A stretch of 64,000 nt of DNA, from the NCBI GenBank assembly GCA_030725745.1, contig JANRFH010000057.1, positions 191,218 to 255,217 of the forward strand. The letters are read 5' to 3'. Source of the DNA: Akkermansiaceae bacterium (GTDB lineage: Bacteria > Verrucomicrobiota > Verrucomicrobiia > Verrucomicrobiales > Akkermansiaceae). This document shows positions 26,855 to 35,347 of the stretch, piece after piece (the first letter of the stretch is position 1; every line of letters begins with the position of its first letter). The position numbers and the translations under genes are program-made. A model generated the notes under the pieces. That model was not told the origin of the DNA. It did no database searches and was given only the letters and a program-made list of their open reading frames with translations.

Positions 26855-26903
26855 ATAGTATGAATTTTCTCAGGGTTGTCACCTCACAAAAATTAGTGAG
26901 GGT
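26855..26903 (-). promoter_or_regulatory. Predicted promoter with palindromic operator, PEP-CTERM gene 4
   Basis: The -35-like GTGACA (26877-26882) and -10 TACTAT (26855-26860) are 16 bp apart. The palindrome half CACCTCAC (plus strand, 26880-26887) overlaps the -35 box; the partner half at 26896-26903 matches 6 of 8. The leader is about 70 nt, longer than in the sister genes. Confidence 0.7.
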
Positions 26904-27134
26904 GCCAAAAAACGATCAAATCAGGGGGATTTCTGATGAGCAGGTTTCAAAGCGGTCGAAAAAAATATTTTCGCAAAAACGCAAAATTCCTCTTTTTTTA
27001 GATAGGCCGTTTACCAAAAGTCCGTGCGTTTTTTCTCAAGCATCACAACATTCCGAGAGCCTTCTGCAGCTGTGATGCCGAGCGGTAGAATACGCGACCC
27101 TCGTTCTAATTTTCACTACCGTATCATATTCCGT

Positions 27135-27205
27135 GGACCGCGAGTCTTCAGCTCGCCCCGTAGCACTGAGCTGTTGCAGTGGGGCGGGCTGAAGACCCGC
27201 GGTCC
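27135..27205 (-). repeat. REP-type hairpin element, copy B (inverted)
   Basis: The element has 25-nt arms (GGACCGCGAGTCTTCAGC... and GGGGCGGGCTGAAGACCC...) around a 21-nt loop. Its reverse complement matches copy A at 12567 almost base for base, including most of the loop, so it is the same element in opposite orientation. Confidence 0.8.
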
Positions 27206-27340
27206 TACCACCCCTCTTTGTGGTGGAATCCAGATGAATTTGGTCAGAAATCCTCTTAGCTCGACATCGCCCATACAGGCAGCGATTGAGGAATATAGAG
27301 GATTGCGATAGGCAGGCCAGAGATAGATGATCGGAGAGAA

Positions 27341-29362
27341 ATGGTAGGGAAATCGGCATGGCAGAAGGGAGCGGCACTCGGGGTATGGCTGTTTGCGGCG
27401 TTGCCTGGAGTGGCGGAGGAGCCGGACTGGGTGGAGAGGCTGACGATTTTGCTTTCACCGGAACTGAGAGAGATCGGTAGCGAGATTGAAGAAATCGATA
27501 GCGAGCTAGAGGTGCTGCCAGTGCCGCTCAATATTAACAGCGGGATGACGCGGGGTTTCCAAACAGGGCTGGTGAAGGAAGGCGAGGACATGTGGGTGGA
27601 GATTGAATTGCCCGAGACGGTGGAGGCGGATCGGGTGGTTCTGTTTCCCATGTTGGCGAAGGGGCGTGAGGAATCGGTGTCTGGGCATGGATTTCCGCGT
27701 CGATTCAAGCTTGAGGCGATGGATGCTGAGGGGGCAGTCGTGCTTTTGGCCGACGAATCCGGGGGTGATTTCCCTAATCCGGGTTTGTATCCGGTGGTGG
27801 TGAAGTGTCCTCCGGGAATTCGGATCGGAAGGATACGTCTGACCGTGATCTCGCAGCCTGATGACGAAGAGCCGAAGTTATTGGCATTGGCTGAGATGAT
27901 GGTGTTGAAGGGAAACCAGAATGTCGCCCTCGGTGGTGCAGTGACGGCATCTAGCTCCCGCGAGTTAAAACCCACGTGGGCTCGGAATAACCTGTTGGAC
28001 ATGGTCACCCCGCTGGGCTTGCCAGTGGAGCCACCCGGCGGGCAGCTTCTGGGATGGTGCAGTGAGGACGCAGACAACCCGGATACGGTGAAGACGGTGA
28101 CTCTGGATCTGGGACGGGAGGTTCGTCTGGATGAGGTGCGCATCGCGCCGGCGTGGCAGCACGAGATGCCGGGGCAGTTCGGCTATGGGTTTCCATCGAA
28201 ATTTGCGGTGTCCACGGCGAAGACGCTTGATGGAAAGAATGATTTCATCATCCACGACCAGCGGCAGGAGGCGTTGCTCTCGCCGGGGCAGAATTTACAA
28301 TGTTATCCTACCGGGAGCGAAGAGGTGCGATACATCCGTGTCCAGGCGACGCATCTGCGGATGGGATCCGGGAATCCGTTGTTTGCACTAGGGGAGATCC
28401 AAGCATATTCCGGCGGGAAAAATGTGGCGGTGGGGGCGAAGGTGATTTGCGAGGAATCTCTGGAGAATGAGAAATGGGGGCGTGCGGCGCTTACCGACGG
28501 GCTGATGAGAAGCGGGCACTTTCTGGAGCTGCCGGAGTGGATTGATGGATTGGTGCGGCGTGGGCAGCTAGAAGTGCGGCGCGCTGGGCTCAAGGGGAAG
28601 AGAGCTACCCTTTTGGCGCTAGGTGAGCGGATTTTGCTGGGGGGGAGCGTTGGCGTAACCTGCGGTGTTGGTTTACTGGCTGGGATTATGCTTTTGCGTG
28701 TGAATCGACAAAGGCGAACCGACCGGGAGCGGCACCGCGAGCGCCTAGCAAGGGATTTGCATGATGAAATTGGCTCGAACCTAGGGAGCATCGCATTGAT
28801 TTCCGCTTTCGCGGTGGAAGGAAAATATGATCAGGGACAGATGCGCGAGGATTTGGTCGAAATCGAGCGAGTGGCAAGGGAGAGTGCGGATTCTATGCGA
28901 GACATGGTGGAAGTGCTGGGCGGAGGGCGAGGTGGCGCGACGAGCGACTGGCTAGGGGTTATGGAAAAACTTGCCGAGCGATTATTGCGCGGCGTGGAGC
29001 TGGATTGCCGGCTGCCGGACGGGACGCTGAAAGTGGAGCCGGATCTGGAGACACGAAGGGAGATTTACCTATTCTGCAAGGAAGTCCTGCACAACATCGC
29101 AAAACATGCGGGGGCGCGAAAAGTGAGGTTTTATTTAAAAGCGATACCCGAAGGGTTGTGGGTGGAAATTGCAGATGATGGCTGCGGCTTTGATCAAAAA
29201 ATGCGGAGCACCGGTCATGGCTTAGGCAATCTCAAGGAGCGCGCTGCCGGGCTACGGGCGAACTTTGACTTTTCATCATCTCCGGGAGTAGGCACGGTGG
29301 TGAGACTGGAAATACCGCGTGCCCGGCGTTGGAGAAAAGTAAACCCATCAAAAAGACAATGA
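27341..29362 (+). CDS. NarL-type sensor histidine kinase with discoidin-like sensor region
   Basis: The 673-residue protein has a signal peptide (about 1-25). The periplasmic region has two segments resembling F5/8-type (discoidin) carbohydrate-binding folds (about 85-190 and 195-360; NVALGGAVTASSSRELKPTW, TVTLDLGREVRLDEVRI). One membrane helix lies at about 431-452. The cytoplasmic part has a HisKA_3 dimer domain with phospho-acceptor H474 in ARDLHDEIGSNLGSIA and an HATPase_c domain (HNIAKHAGA, DDGCGF, GHGLGNL). It should sense an extracytoplasmic ligand, perhaps a polysaccharide, and phosphorylate the downstream regulator. The stop overlaps the regulator start (ATGA). GGAGAG lies only 2 nt before the ATG, closer than usual. 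Confidence 0.88.
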   Translation: MVGKSAWQKGAALGVWLFAALPGVAEEPDWVERLTILLSPELREIGSEIEEIDSELEVLPVPLNINSGMTRGFQTGLVKEGEDMWVEIELPETVEADRVVLFPMLAKGREESVSGHGFPRRFKLEAMDAEGAVVLLADESGGDFPNPGLYPVVVKCPPGIRIGRIRLTVISQPDDEEPKLLALAEMMVLKGNQNVALGGAVTASSSRELKPTWARNNLLDMVTPLGLPVEPPGGQLLGWCSEDADNPDTVKTVTLDLGREVRLDEVRIAPAWQHEMPGQFGYGFPSKFAVSTAKTLDGKNDFIIHDQRQEALLSPGQNLQCYPTGSEEVRYIRVQATHLRMGSGNPLFALGEIQAYSGGKNVAVGAKVICEESLENEKWGRAALTDGLMRSGHFLELPEWIDGLVRRGQLEVRRAGLKGKRATLLALGERILLGGSVGVTCGVGLLAGIMLLRVNRQRRTDRERHRERLARDLHDEIGSNLGSIALISAFAVEGKYDQGQMREDLVEIERVARESADSMRDMVEVLGGGRGGATSDWLGVMEKLAERLLRGVELDCRLPDGTLKVEPDLETRREIYLFCKEVLHNIAKHAGARKVRFYLKAIPEGLWVEIADDGCGFDQKMRSTGHGLGNLKERAAGLRANFDFSSSPGVGTVVRLEIPRARRWRKVNPSKRQ

Positions 29363-30036
29363 ATACATTACCCCAAATAGCAGAAACAACGCAGAATCTC
29401 TTGGTGTGGCTGGTGGAAGATCATGATTTATTCAGGAGGACACTGATGCGACTGTGCGTGCCTGAGAGGGGAATCGCGGGGGCACAGGATTTTGCGAACG
29501 CTGAGGCGATGCTCAATGCCTTGCGCGAAGCTGGAGCGGAAGAGAAGCCTAGGGTGCTGCTACTGGATGTGGGGCTACCGGGACGGAGCGGCCTGGAGGT
29601 GATTGCGGAGATTATGGAACTGGCACCAGAATGTCGGGTGGTGATTCTGACGGTATTCGAAGATGAGCAGAAAATCAGAGCCGCGATCAGCGCCGGGGCA
29701 TGCGGCTACTTGGTGAAGACGGCGAGACCGGAGGAAATCGTAGCGGCTATCCATCATGCGGCGGACGGCGGAGCTCCGATGTCTCCGACGGTAGCTGCGA
29801 GCGTGGTGAATTTGCTAGCAAAGCTGACGAAGACGGCGACGCGAGTATCACTTTCCCCGCGTGAGAGTGAAATCCTGGGCTTGATCGTCAAAGGAATGTC
29901 AGCGAAGGAGATTTCGAAGCGACTAGAGGTGAGCATCCACACGGCAGACACTCACACTCGCAATTTATTCAAGAAGCTGGAGGTGAATACACGTGCTGCT
30001 GCGGTGGCACGCGCGATCCGGGAAAAGTTGGTGTAA
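29359..30036 (+). CDS. NarL/FixJ-type response regulator
   Basis: The 225-residue regulator has a receiver domain with phospho-acceptor D70 (VLLLDVGLPGRSG), acidic pocket E20/D21 and a conserved Lys in VKTA. A C-terminal LuxR-type HTH follows (LSPRESEILGLIVKGMSAKEISKRLEVSIHT). The ATG at 29359 overlaps the kinase stop by 4 bp and is preferred over the track start at 29329. It is the partner of the kinase at 27341. Such regulators bind inverted repeats as dimers, so the palindrome upstream of the PEP-CTERM genes is a candidate target, though nothing visible proves the link. Confidence 0.9.
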   Translation: MNTLPQIAETTQNLLVWLVEDHDLFRRTLMRLCVPERGIAGAQDFANAEAMLNALREAGAEEKPRVLLLDVGLPGRSGLEVIAEIMELAPECRVVILTVFEDEQKIRAAISAGACGYLVKTARPEEIVAAIHHAADGGAPMSPTVAASVVNLLAKLTKTATRVSLSPRESEILGLIVKGMSAKEISKRLEVSIHTADTHTRNLFKKLEVNTRAAAVARAIREKLV

Positions 30037-30122
30037 TCCCCACTCAGCTTTCCCGCGATGGCATAGGAATTCTTCCTCCACATCTTTGCTGACAAGCCGG
30101 AAACTCAGCCTAGCTTCGGTCG

Positions 30123-32300
30123 TTGCCTGATCCATCATATCCCAGATTCCCCGAGGGCTTCCTTTTCGGAACCGCCAATGCCGATCATCAGGTGGAAAGC
30201 CATGACCCTGAGAGGGAGGATGTTTGGGATCTGTGGGAACGTTGTCAGAGCCTAACGCCGCGTGGACGAGGCACCGACTTCTGGAAACGTTACGAGGAAG
30301 ACATCGCCTCCGCCGCTGCGATGGGCTGCAAGCTCTTCCGTTTCTCCATTGCGTGGGCACGCGTGGAGCCGGTGTGCGGGAAATTCGATGAGGCCGCCAT
30401 CGACCATTACCGCCAACTCGCCGATTGCGTGCTTAGTCACGGCATGAAGCTGATGGTCACGCTCCATCACTTCGTCTGGCCTGTGTGGCTGGAGCGGGAT
30501 CATGGTGGTATGATCGGACAAGATTTTCCCGATCTCTTCGCAAGATACGCAGATAAGATCGCCTCCACCTTCGGTGAAAAAGTCGATTGGTGGATCACTT
30601 TCAACGAGCCCAGTCAGCTCACCTTCGGCTACATCAAACCTTGGTGGCAGAACCGCTACTACATGCCCCCCGGCCTGCCGCGCGGCGCGCCGGTCGATGC
30701 CGAGGCGGAGGCAGTGGGAAAACTCGTCCCGAATCTTTTCCTCGCTCATGCACGCGCGCGCGAAAAAATCAAGGCACTGCGGCCAGACTCACAAGTAGGC
30801 GTAAACCCGCTCGTCACCGGCTTTCCCATCTGGCTCCAGAAACTCCTCGACTGGGGGGCTTGCCACCGTGGGCTTGGCGAGGCGCTTTTCAAATTCACCA
30901 CCAAGGGACCGCTTGTCAGCGAACGCGGCGATATCGACCTCCTGATCGGCGGTGTGACGATGGATGAAAGTCTCCGTTTCGAAACTAGCGATCCCTACCT
31001 CCGCACCGGCAAGGCAGTCATCGTGAAGGAAAACTTCGAAGGCAATGATATGGAATCTCTCGCAGGAAAAAAAGTGGGGGTGCTCGCTATCGGAAACCAA
31101 CCGCGCGCATGGCCCCGCGACCTCCCCGCCACATCAAAAAAACAGCTTTTTAGGAACTACGATGATGCCCGTAGCTCGCTCGATCTTGGAGCCGTGGATG
31201 CACTGCATGGCGACGCGTTATTTCTCCTGCCCCACGAGTTAGAAAACAGGAATCGCTTCCGTTTCCTGAAAACCTGCCTCAGCGACGAGCACTACGTGGT
31301 TCTCGCACCGCACGGACACACCCAACTGCTCGAGCATGTGGATCGTGCGATCTTGGATTTCCAGAACGACCTTGCGGGCTATTGCGATGTAACTTGGCTT
31401 TCCGAGCCGGAAGACGTGTTGAATACGTCTCCCCTACCAGTTTCGCTACATGAGGTATTCGAGGGCTCCGATGGCCTACCCGGCATCATGGAGGCTGGGC
31501 GAGGTTTGCGCCGGGTGCGCCGAAGGGGTAAAATACGCATCGGCATACGGACAGACGCACCAGGTATTTCCGAACAAACCACCGCCGAGGGTCTGGAAAT
31601 ACGGCTCGCGCGCCTTATCGCGAAACGCATTCTCGGAGATGAATCAAGTCTCGAAATTGTTCCAGTGGATCCCTCCGAACGCTTTGCCGAGCTGGAAACC
31701 AAATCCAGCTGGCTGAACTGGGCGTGGCGCTTCTGGGGGACTACGAGTCTTATCGCCAATGCAAACTGGTGGTATCTCGGCATCTCCGGGCGGCTTGCCG
31801 AAGAACTCTGCCCAACTGAGGCAATCGGAGCGCAGGATTTCATCGGCCTCGACTACTACTGGGGTCTACCAACGCACCGTCTCCACCGCTTCCGCCTGCT
31901 TGAAGATGCCGCTCGCGGGCGTTTTCTCAAAGCCCCCGTGTGGCCGCGTGGACTCTTCCATGCATTGAAACGCTTCAGCCGCTGGTTTCCTGGGCAGGAA
32001 CTTCTTATCGTGGAAAATGGCTGCACACCCAGCGCGGGAGGCATCAGCCGTTCGGAATACATGACGAGACACCTCGCTGAGGTTGCGAAGGCAATCGAAT
32101 CAGGAGTCCCCGTCCGAGCCTATAACTGGTGGTCGATCACATCAAATCGTGAGTGGGGGCACCCGTTCGACCCGAACACTGACTTTGGCCTCTATTACGT
32201 CGATCTCGATAATGATCTCACCCTCACAAGGAAAGCCACCCCGGAAGTTGGCCTCTACTCACGCATCATTGCCGCACAGGGAAAGAAAATCTCTGATTGA
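30123..32300 (+). CDS. GH1 glycosidase with inserted solute-binding-protein-like module
   Basis: The 725-residue protein has a split family 1 glycoside hydrolase barrel. The N-terminal part (1-250) carries acid/base E162 in TFNEPS; the C-terminal part (530-725) carries nucleophile E631 in LIVENGC. Between them, about 255-530 reads as a family 3 solute-binding domain with its halves in swapped order. First comes the text normally in the middle (DLLIGGVTMDESLRFETSDPY, SLAGKKVGVLAIG), then the text normally at the N-terminus (GKIRIGIRTDAPG, GLEIRLARLIAKRI). No signal peptide is seen, so it may be cytoplasmic. The TTG start is forced by an upstream in-frame stop at 30111. Substrate is unknown; beta-glucoside or beta-galactoside is typical. 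Confidence 0.8.
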   Translation: MPDPSYPRFPEGFLFGTANADHQVESHDPEREDVWDLWERCQSLTPRGRGTDFWKRYEEDIASAAAMGCKLFRFSIAWARVEPVCGKFDEAAIDHYRQLADCVLSHGMKLMVTLHHFVWPVWLERDHGGMIGQDFPDLFARYADKIASTFGEKVDWWITFNEPSQLTFGYIKPWWQNRYYMPPGLPRGAPVDAEAEAVGKLVPNLFLAHARAREKIKALRPDSQVGVNPLVTGFPIWLQKLLDWGACHRGLGEALFKFTTKGPLVSERGDIDLLIGGVTMDESLRFETSDPYLRTGKAVIVKENFEGNDMESLAGKKVGVLAIGNQPRAWPRDLPATSKKQLFRNYDDARSSLDLGAVDALHGDALFLLPHELENRNRFRFLKTCLSDEHYVVLAPHGHTQLLEHVDRAILDFQNDLAGYCDVTWLSEPEDVLNTSPLPVSLHEVFEGSDGLPGIMEAGRGLRRVRRRGKIRIGIRTDAPGISEQTTAEGLEIRLARLIAKRILGDESSLEIVPVDPSERFAELETKSSWLNWAWRFWGTTSLIANANWWYLGISGRLAEELCPTEAIGAQDFIGLDYYWGLPTHRLHRFRLLEDAARGRFLKAPVWPRGLFHALKRFSRWFPGQELLIVENGCTPSAGGISRSEYMTRHLAEVAKAIESGVPVRAYNWWSITSNREWGHPFDPNTDFGLYYVDLDNDLTLTRKATPEVGLYSRIIAAQGKKISD

Positions 32301-32314
32301 CCCTTTCCTGACGT

Positions 32315-32320
32315 GGAGGA
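32315..32320 (+). promoter_or_regulatory. Ribosome-binding site that decides the 32331 start
   Basis: GGAGGA lies 10 nt before the GTG at 32331. The alternative GTG at 32313 overlaps this site and would add six residues ahead of the signal peptide, so 32331 is chosen. Confidence 0.6.
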
Positions 32321-32330
32321 TGATTCAGGG

Positions 32331-33761
32331 GTGACCCAAAAAAACCTGACTGGCGCGATTATCGCGTGCTTGTGCGGCATTTCCCAAGCAGCCGAGCTGC
32401 GCAATTTCAGAAATGCTTCCAATGACCTTGAAATTAAGGCCAGTTTCGAGGGACTCAAGGGTGAGATCGTCACATTGCGCGGCGTCGACGGGGACGTTTT
32501 TGATACACCCCTAGATTTCCTCAGCAAGGAAGACCAAGATTTTATCAGAAATACAGCATCGGGAACATACGACGATGCGGCAAAAATCAACAAAGCTGTC
32601 GGCTTGGCTTTCGCCAACGGCAATGCTTTCTCTCGGCTCGATGCGGAGACCGTCGCCAAGTCGCTCAAACTCAAGCCAGAATCAACTTCGAAACACGGCA
32701 AGAGCTGGCGGCTGTATTCCTCTTTTGTCCAAGGATATACCCTTTTCGGTGCCATGCCCTACTCCGTCGCCCTCTATTCGGATGATGACGGGAAAGTGGA
32801 AAACATTTCTGTCGTCTACGCGAACAAGGGCGACTACGGGAGCACCGCAGGCTTCGCGCAGGATCACTTCAAGAACAGCGGCGCCCCGGAGCCCGGCTCA
32901 CTGGAGGAAGCCATGAACCTTGATGAAAAGACGGTTTCGAGCGCCATCACATCCGTCCTCGGAGAATCCACCGAGCAACGCTACGGGGAAAGCGGCACAC
33001 GCCGGACGATCAAGCGGTGGGATTGGAATGACCATTCCTTCCTACTCTCCAACGAAGAAGGTGAATACGTCTCCCTCTCTATCGTCTCCACCGAAATGGC
33101 AGACAACGACGGAAAATCTGAGCGCATGTCAGATGCTGAACTCAAAAAACGCCTGATCGACAACATCGTCCACGAAGAAAACGGCGACGTTTACATTTCT
33201 GAAATCCCCATGGTGGATCAGGGGCCTAAAGGCTACTGCGTACCCGCTACCTTCGAGCGTGCCATGCGAACCATGGGCATTGATGCGGACATGTATTTGC
33301 TCGCCATGGTAGGCCAGAGCCAAGCTGGCGGCGGAACAGTGGTCGAACTACTCCTCGAAAACGTGAAATCAGCCGTCTATCGCAAAGGCAGGCGCACCAA
33401 GGAAGACGAAATCAAGAACCTCAAGATTCGCGATATTAAGCGCTACATCGACGAAGGCTCACCAGTGATGTGGAGCATGTGCTCGATGGACGACTACAAC
33501 GAGATAGCAGATGAAAACACTGCCGGGCGGGCAGCGGGGAAGGCTGATTTTCGCGAGAAAATGGACACTAAAGCAGCGAAGCTAGCGGCATCAGAGAAAC
33601 CCGAAGACAACCGCCATATCTGCATGATCATCGGCTACAACGAGACCACTAATGAAATCGCCGTTTCCGACTCATGGGGCAAGCGTTTCGAAAAACGCTG
33701 GGTTCCTCTCCCAGCTGCCGATTGGGCATCTGCAGGCAAGCTCTTCATGATCCTTCCTTGA
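32331..33761 (+). CDS. Secreted protein with SHD1-like segment and papain-like peptidase domain
   Basis: The 476-residue protein has a short signal peptide (KNLTGAIIACLCGISQAAEL). The segment at about 22-70 (ELRNFRNASNDLEIKASFEG, then LRGVDGDVFDTPLDFLSKED) resembles the SHD1/Sla1-homology segment common in PVC secreted proteins. The middle region is unrecognised. The C-terminal domain looks like a C39 or papain-like cysteine peptidase: candidate Cys in DQGPKGYCVPATFERAM (about 305), His in DNRHICMIIGYN (about 430) and Asp/Asn in AVSDSWGKRF. Activity and substrate are unknown. It lies 30 bp after the GH1 gene, so co-transcription is likely. The 3' end converges on the AsmA-like gene with 5 bp between. 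Confidence 0.6.
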   Translation: MTQKNLTGAIIACLCGISQAAELRNFRNASNDLEIKASFEGLKGEIVTLRGVDGDVFDTPLDFLSKEDQDFIRNTASGTYDDAAKINKAVGLAFANGNAFSRLDAETVAKSLKLKPESTSKHGKSWRLYSSFVQGYTLFGAMPYSVALYSDDDGKVENISVVYANKGDYGSTAGFAQDHFKNSGAPEPGSLEEAMNLDEKTVSSAITSVLGESTEQRYGESGTRRTIKRWDWNDHSFLLSNEEGEYVSLSIVSTEMADNDGKSERMSDAELKKRLIDNIVHEENGDVYISEIPMVDQGPKGYCVPATFERAMRTMGIDADMYLLAMVGQSQAGGGTVVELLLENVKSAVYRKGRRTKEDEIKNLKIRDIKRYIDEGSPVMWSMCSMDDYNEIADENTAGRAAGKADFREKMDTKAAKLAASEKPEDNRHICMIIGYNETTNEIAVSDSWGKRFEKRWVPLPAADWASAGKLFMILP

Positions 33762-33766
33762 ACAGC

Positions 33767-35323
33767 TCAGCGTTCTCCTTCAATGAGACTATCGAAGGTG
33801 TCCGGTTCGGGCGACGCTTCTTCCCTATCTGGGACAACAACGTTATCCTTTGAGGCAAGATCGAAGAGTTCTAAGAAGTTGTCCTGAGGAACGGCGGAAG
33901 TTCCGCTGATTTTAATCTCTATCCATCGATAATTTTCCCGAACCTCACTGAACATCCTGTCTAGACGGGTATTACGCGAGGCGACAACTGTCGTGTCAGG
34001 TAGTCCGATGCGTAAAGTGCCTCGCAATTGCCCTCCGCCTGCGTTCTGCAAAGCTCCACGAATAATGATCCGTCCACGCTTGACCGCATTGATCTCAGAG
34101 ACTTCCACACTCGCTCCCTGACGCTTGATCTTCAGTGATATCTCGTCATCGAATTCAGGCAGCTCATACCAACCATCCTCAAGAGTCGCCGCAAGCAGGG
34201 CGAAGACCTTAAAGCCGCTGAGATCCAATCTTGAATCGACAGAATTTGTGACCGTCACTTCAAGTCTTGCCTCCTCTGGAAGATCCGGGCTGAAGGTCAG
34301 GAAATTTGAATCCGGAATGTCCTGGGTATCGATATTCCCATGGAAAAATCGACCGAGATCCCTACCAAGAAGGTATTGGATCGGAAACGACTGGAGCTCT
34401 GCGACTAAAGTGCATGGTTGCCCGGAATCCATCGGTGAGATGCTACCAGAGAAATTAATAGCCCCCCTGTCGTTACGACGTTTCGTATCCTCAGAAGGCG
34501 TGAGGAAGCGAAGCGTCTGGACTTGCAGTTCCGCATTTCTAACCTTCATGTAACCACGGTCGAGAGTCATTTCTGGCCAATCACGAAGCCTGAGCGCACC
34601 ATCTTTTAGTCGTATTTCCGTGATCCCCGGGGAAACACCCGGGAACATTGAGGCCTCGGTATTCAATAACCCACCCCAGTATCCCCGGTCAGCTCCGAAC
34701 CTGACGTTCAGAGACGGTATCGAATAGCGAGTGAAACGTACCGGAGAATCTCCTTCCTGCTTTGGCACCTGCCTAATTTCACCTCCGGTGTCGGCAGCCT
34801 TCAAATCCAAGGTTCCCCTTGATGCCACGATTTCTTCTCCTGTGAATACGCGACCCAGAAAACTCTCAGGAGAGTGCTTCGCAACAATTCCGCCGAGCTC
34901 CAGCGTTCCTAGTATATTGCCTGAAGGCCATACCAGATAAGCAGAATTCGCATTGGCCGTCGCAGGGTTCATTCTGAACTGTGTAAGCGTGACCTTAGCC
35001 CCAGATGCAGACTCGAGTTTCGAAATCAGAGAATCGCGGAACGATGCACTGTTCGCGTAAAGCAAAGAAATACCAGCCACCAGCCCGACAGCAGCAAGAA
35101 GTATGACGACTCCAGCGATCTGTGCGATCTGCATGCGGGTGTTGCGCTTCGTCTCACCTTTCTCGGGCTGCTCTGTCCTCCTCCTGCGCTTGCGTCTGCG
35201 CATCGCCTGCGTTCCGTCCGAACGAGTGACCAGTTCTCCCTGATCGTCGCTATCACGCTTCTTTAGGCGTTCCATCATATCGTCGATGGAATATTTATCG
35301 GGCTCCGTGCTCGGATCAGACAT
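33767..35323 (-). CDS. AsmA-like single-pass membrane protein, partner of the secretin
   Basis: The 518-residue protein has a charged cytoplasmic N-terminus with an Arg/Lys run (AMRRRKRRRRTEQ), one membrane helix (about 66-88, VVILLAAVGLVAGISLLYA) and a large beta-rich periplasmic domain. The domain text (SKLESASGAKVTLTQFRMNP, GTLDLKA, GALRLRDW, FSGSISPMDSG) has the style of AsmA-family envelope proteins. The start is 24 bp after the secretin stop, so they form an operon. Its role may be assembly of the secretin or bridging inner and outer membranes. I do not recognise a characterised orthologue. Confidence 0.6.
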   Translation of the reverse strand: MSDPSTEPDKYSIDDMMERLKKRDSDDQGELVTRSDGTQAMRRRKRRRRTEQPEKGETKRNTRMQIAQIAGVVILLAAVGLVAGISLLYANSASFRDSLISKLESASGAKVTLTQFRMNPATANANSAYLVWPSGNILGTLELGGIVAKHSPESFLGRVFTGEEIVASRGTLDLKAADTGGEIRQVPKQEGDSPVRFTRYSIPSLNVRFGADRGYWGGLLNTEASMFPGVSPGITEIRLKDGALRLRDWPEMTLDRGYMKVRNAELQVQTLRFLTPSEDTKRRNDRGAINFSGSISPMDSGQPCTLVAELQSFPIQYLLGRDLGRFFHGNIDTQDIPDSNFLTFSPDLPEEARLEVTVTNSVDSRLDLSGFKVFALLAATLEDGWYELPEFDDEISLKIKRQGASVEVSEINAVKRGRIIIRGALQNAGGGQLRGTLRIGLPDTTVVASRNTRLDRMFSEVRENYRWIEIKISGTSAVPQDNFLELFDLASKDNVVVPDREEASPEPDTFDSLIEGER

Positions 35324-35347
35324 TCTCTTTCGTAAGGGATTCAGTTT

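Larger units (their letters stand above)
26785..27340. other. Intergenic region between PEP-CTERM gene 4 and the histidine kinase
   Basis: No gene is seen in this 556-bp divergent gap. It contains the gene 4 promoter (26855-26903), an AT-rich stretch (26960-27000), REP copy B (27135-27205) and a small hairpin CCACC-CCTCTTTGT-GGTGG (about 27208-27225). The kinase promoter must lie here, but no box pair stood out. Confidence 0.5.
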
